Shown one piece after another: positions 63,063 through 64,000 of a stretch of DNA of 64,000 nucleotides (the first letter of the stretch is position 1; each line of letters starts with the position of its first letter). Source of the stretch: Myxococcota bacterium (GTDB taxonomy: Bacteria; Myxococcota_A; UBA9160; UBA6930). Position numbers and translations under genes: made by a program. The notes beneath the pieces were generated by a model. It was given only the letters and a program-made list of their open reading frames with translations. It was not told the DNA's origin and did not search any database. Where the stretch lies: NCBI GenBank assembly GCA_028285625.1, contig JANQOX010000019.1, forward strand, positions 124,001-188,000, in the 5' to 3' direction.

Positions 63063-63998
63063 CTAGTGGGCCTCTGCGGTCGCGGCCTGAGCGCCGAGGA
63101 CTCTCTGGGTGTAGGTGGCCAGATCGCCATGCACGGCGAGCGCCTCTTCGGGGCTCGCGGCGGCGGGGCAGAGCGGCCGCGCACGGCTGCCCGCCAATAG
63201 CCCGGCCACGACCTGCCGCAGCGCTACCAGCGGCGACCCGCCTTCGGACGCTTCGGCGAGCAGGCGCCGCGGATCGAAGCGGTCGCTTCGCAGCCGCACC
63301 ACCACCAGGGCCTCGCTCGTGTCGGCCGTGGCGTTCATGGCGAGATCGAGCAGCAACACGGCGCGCGGGCGGCCTTCGGAATCGACGGCGCCGGGCTTGG
63401 CCAGGCCGCGGACGCCGGCCAGGGCGATGCCGTCGATACGCGCCAGCGGAAGCCGCGTGCGGCCGCGTCCTTCGACGTCGAGCCACAGCGCCTCGCCGTC
63501 GAGCGAAACCGGCCGCGCCTCGAGCACGCGCAGGCTGCGCAGGGGCAGCGCGGGTTCGGGTGGTGCCTCCTTCTCCTCGTCGCAGTCGAGCGGGCCGGTG
63601 ACCCGGGCGGCACGTTCGGCCGGCTCGAACGGTTCGGGCGGCGCTGCGGGCTCGAAGGTCTGGGTGACGGTCTCGCGGTTCGGGTCAGGGGCCGCGGCAG
63701 CCGCCGGCTCGTCCGAAGCCAGCGCTGCCGCGAGCGCGTCGTCATCGAGCTCGAGTTCGGGCTCGGAAGCCTCGGCCGTGCCGGGTTCCGTCCGGTCGGG
63801 GCCCGCCAGATCCAGCGCCTGGGGATCATCGGGCTCGGTGAAGCCGGATGCGAAGAGCGAGTCGGCTTCGGGCGGCGCTGCGGCAACCTCGGCCCGAGGT
63901 GCCTCGGCACGGCGGGCGACCGCCAGGTCCTGCGCATCGTCGAGCACGATGATGCCGCGGCCCTCGGTCGCTTCTTCGGCCTCGCGCAGCAGGGACTC
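63063..63998 (-). CDS. acidic, low-complexity protein, 5-prime end outside the window
   Basis: The frame is open to the window edge, so at least 311 residues are visible and the start lies beyond 64000. The visible part begins ESLLREAEEATEGRGIIV, then a long acidic Pro/Ala/Glu stretch (about residues 20-145) that looks unfolded. A compact beta-rich domain (about 150-310) follows, with LRVLEARPVSLDGEALWLDVEGRGRTRLPLARIDGIAL and AVLLLDLAMN. No family is recognised; the layout suits a regulatory or scaffold protein. GTG codons inside the frame are not needed as starts. Confidence 0.6.
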   Translation of the reverse strand, partial: ESLLREAEEATEGRGIIVLDDAQDLAVARRAEAPRAEVAAAPPEADSLFASGFTEPDDPQALDLAGPDRTEPGTAEASEPELELDDDALAAALASDEPAAAAAPDPNRETVTQTFEPAAPPEPFEPAERAARVTGPLDCDEEKEAPPEPALPLRSLRVLEARPVSLDGEALWLDVEGRGRTRLPLARIDGIALAGVRGLAKPGAVDSEGRPRAVLLLDLAMNATADTSEALVVVRLRSDRFDPRRLLAEASEGGSPLVALRQVVAGLLAGSRARPLCPAAASPEEALAVHGDLATYTQRVLGAQAATAEAH

Positions 63999-64000
63999 GA

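Overview
This is a high-GC stretch of a Gram-negative bacterial chromosome, read by eye without database searches. The Gram-negative call rests on lipoprotein signals, a NapC-type multihaem cytochrome, periplasmic sulfatases and a type II/IV-pilus ATPase N-terminal domain. The gene set (LL-diaminopimelate aminotransferase, F420-type flavoenzymes, a steroid-type P450, plasmalogen-related enzymes) suggests a deltaproteobacterial-like lineage such as Myxococcota or Binatota, but nothing in the window fixes the phylum. Genes are tightly packed. No stretch over 300 bases lacks a gene, and I saw no rRNA, tRNA, CRISPR array, insertion sequence or prophage.

Layout. 0-3 kb: the end of a class III nucleotide cyclase, then a secreted sulfatase and a HAD phosphatase. 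3-8.5 kb (minus strand): a pentahaem NapC-like cytochrome, a monohaem cytochrome-like protein and a PQQ dehydrogenase with its own haem domain, translationally coupled, followed by a P450 and a small membrane protein. 8.7-13.2 kb: a luciferase-like oxidoreductase coupled to an alkylglycerone-phosphate-synthase-like FAD enzyme, then DapL coupled to a crotonase. 13.2-19.3 kb: EttA, a beta-hydroxyacid dehydrogenase, a cobalamin-binding-like protein, ThiO, a CusF-SCO1 fusion and a small secreted protein. 19.4-26 kb: a two-gene GMC dehydrogenase, a histidine kinase, a GPH transporter and a crotonase. 26-30.2 kb: a lone MshEN domain, then an aldolase-dehydrogenase fusion, a VOC protein and an LsrF-type thiolase. 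30.3-35.2 kb (minus): RecQ with a GHMP kinase, and an MFS exporter with a sulfotransferase. 35.3-45 kb: a second luciferase-like enzyme, an MBL hydrolase, a 3-alpha-hydroxysteroid-dehydrogenase-like SDR, a flavin protein, phosphoesterases, EgtD coupled to a gamma-glutamylcyclotransferase, a lysoplasmalogenase and an acyl-CoA carboxyltransferase. 45-53.8 kb (minus): a DUF945-like protein and an AddB-AddA pair. 53.9-57 kb (minus): two tandem sulfatases. 57-64 kb: a repeat-bearing secreted protein, an unrecognised 489-residue protein, a PPOX-like protein, a beta-propeller lipoprotein, a peroxiredoxin, a glutamine-amidotransferase-like hydrolase, an arylamine N-acetyltransferase and a truncated acidic protein.

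The genes together suggest oxidation of hydrophobic, steroid- or lipid-like substrates, sulfate-ester chemistry, ether-lipid turnover and redox protection. Two patterns recur that gene annotation alone does not explain. First, at least ten genes have a TANNNT box 6-8 bases before the start codon, as expected for leaderless transcripts. Second, short tandem repeats of about 21-33 bp recur, several of them duplicating the last codons and stop of a gene.
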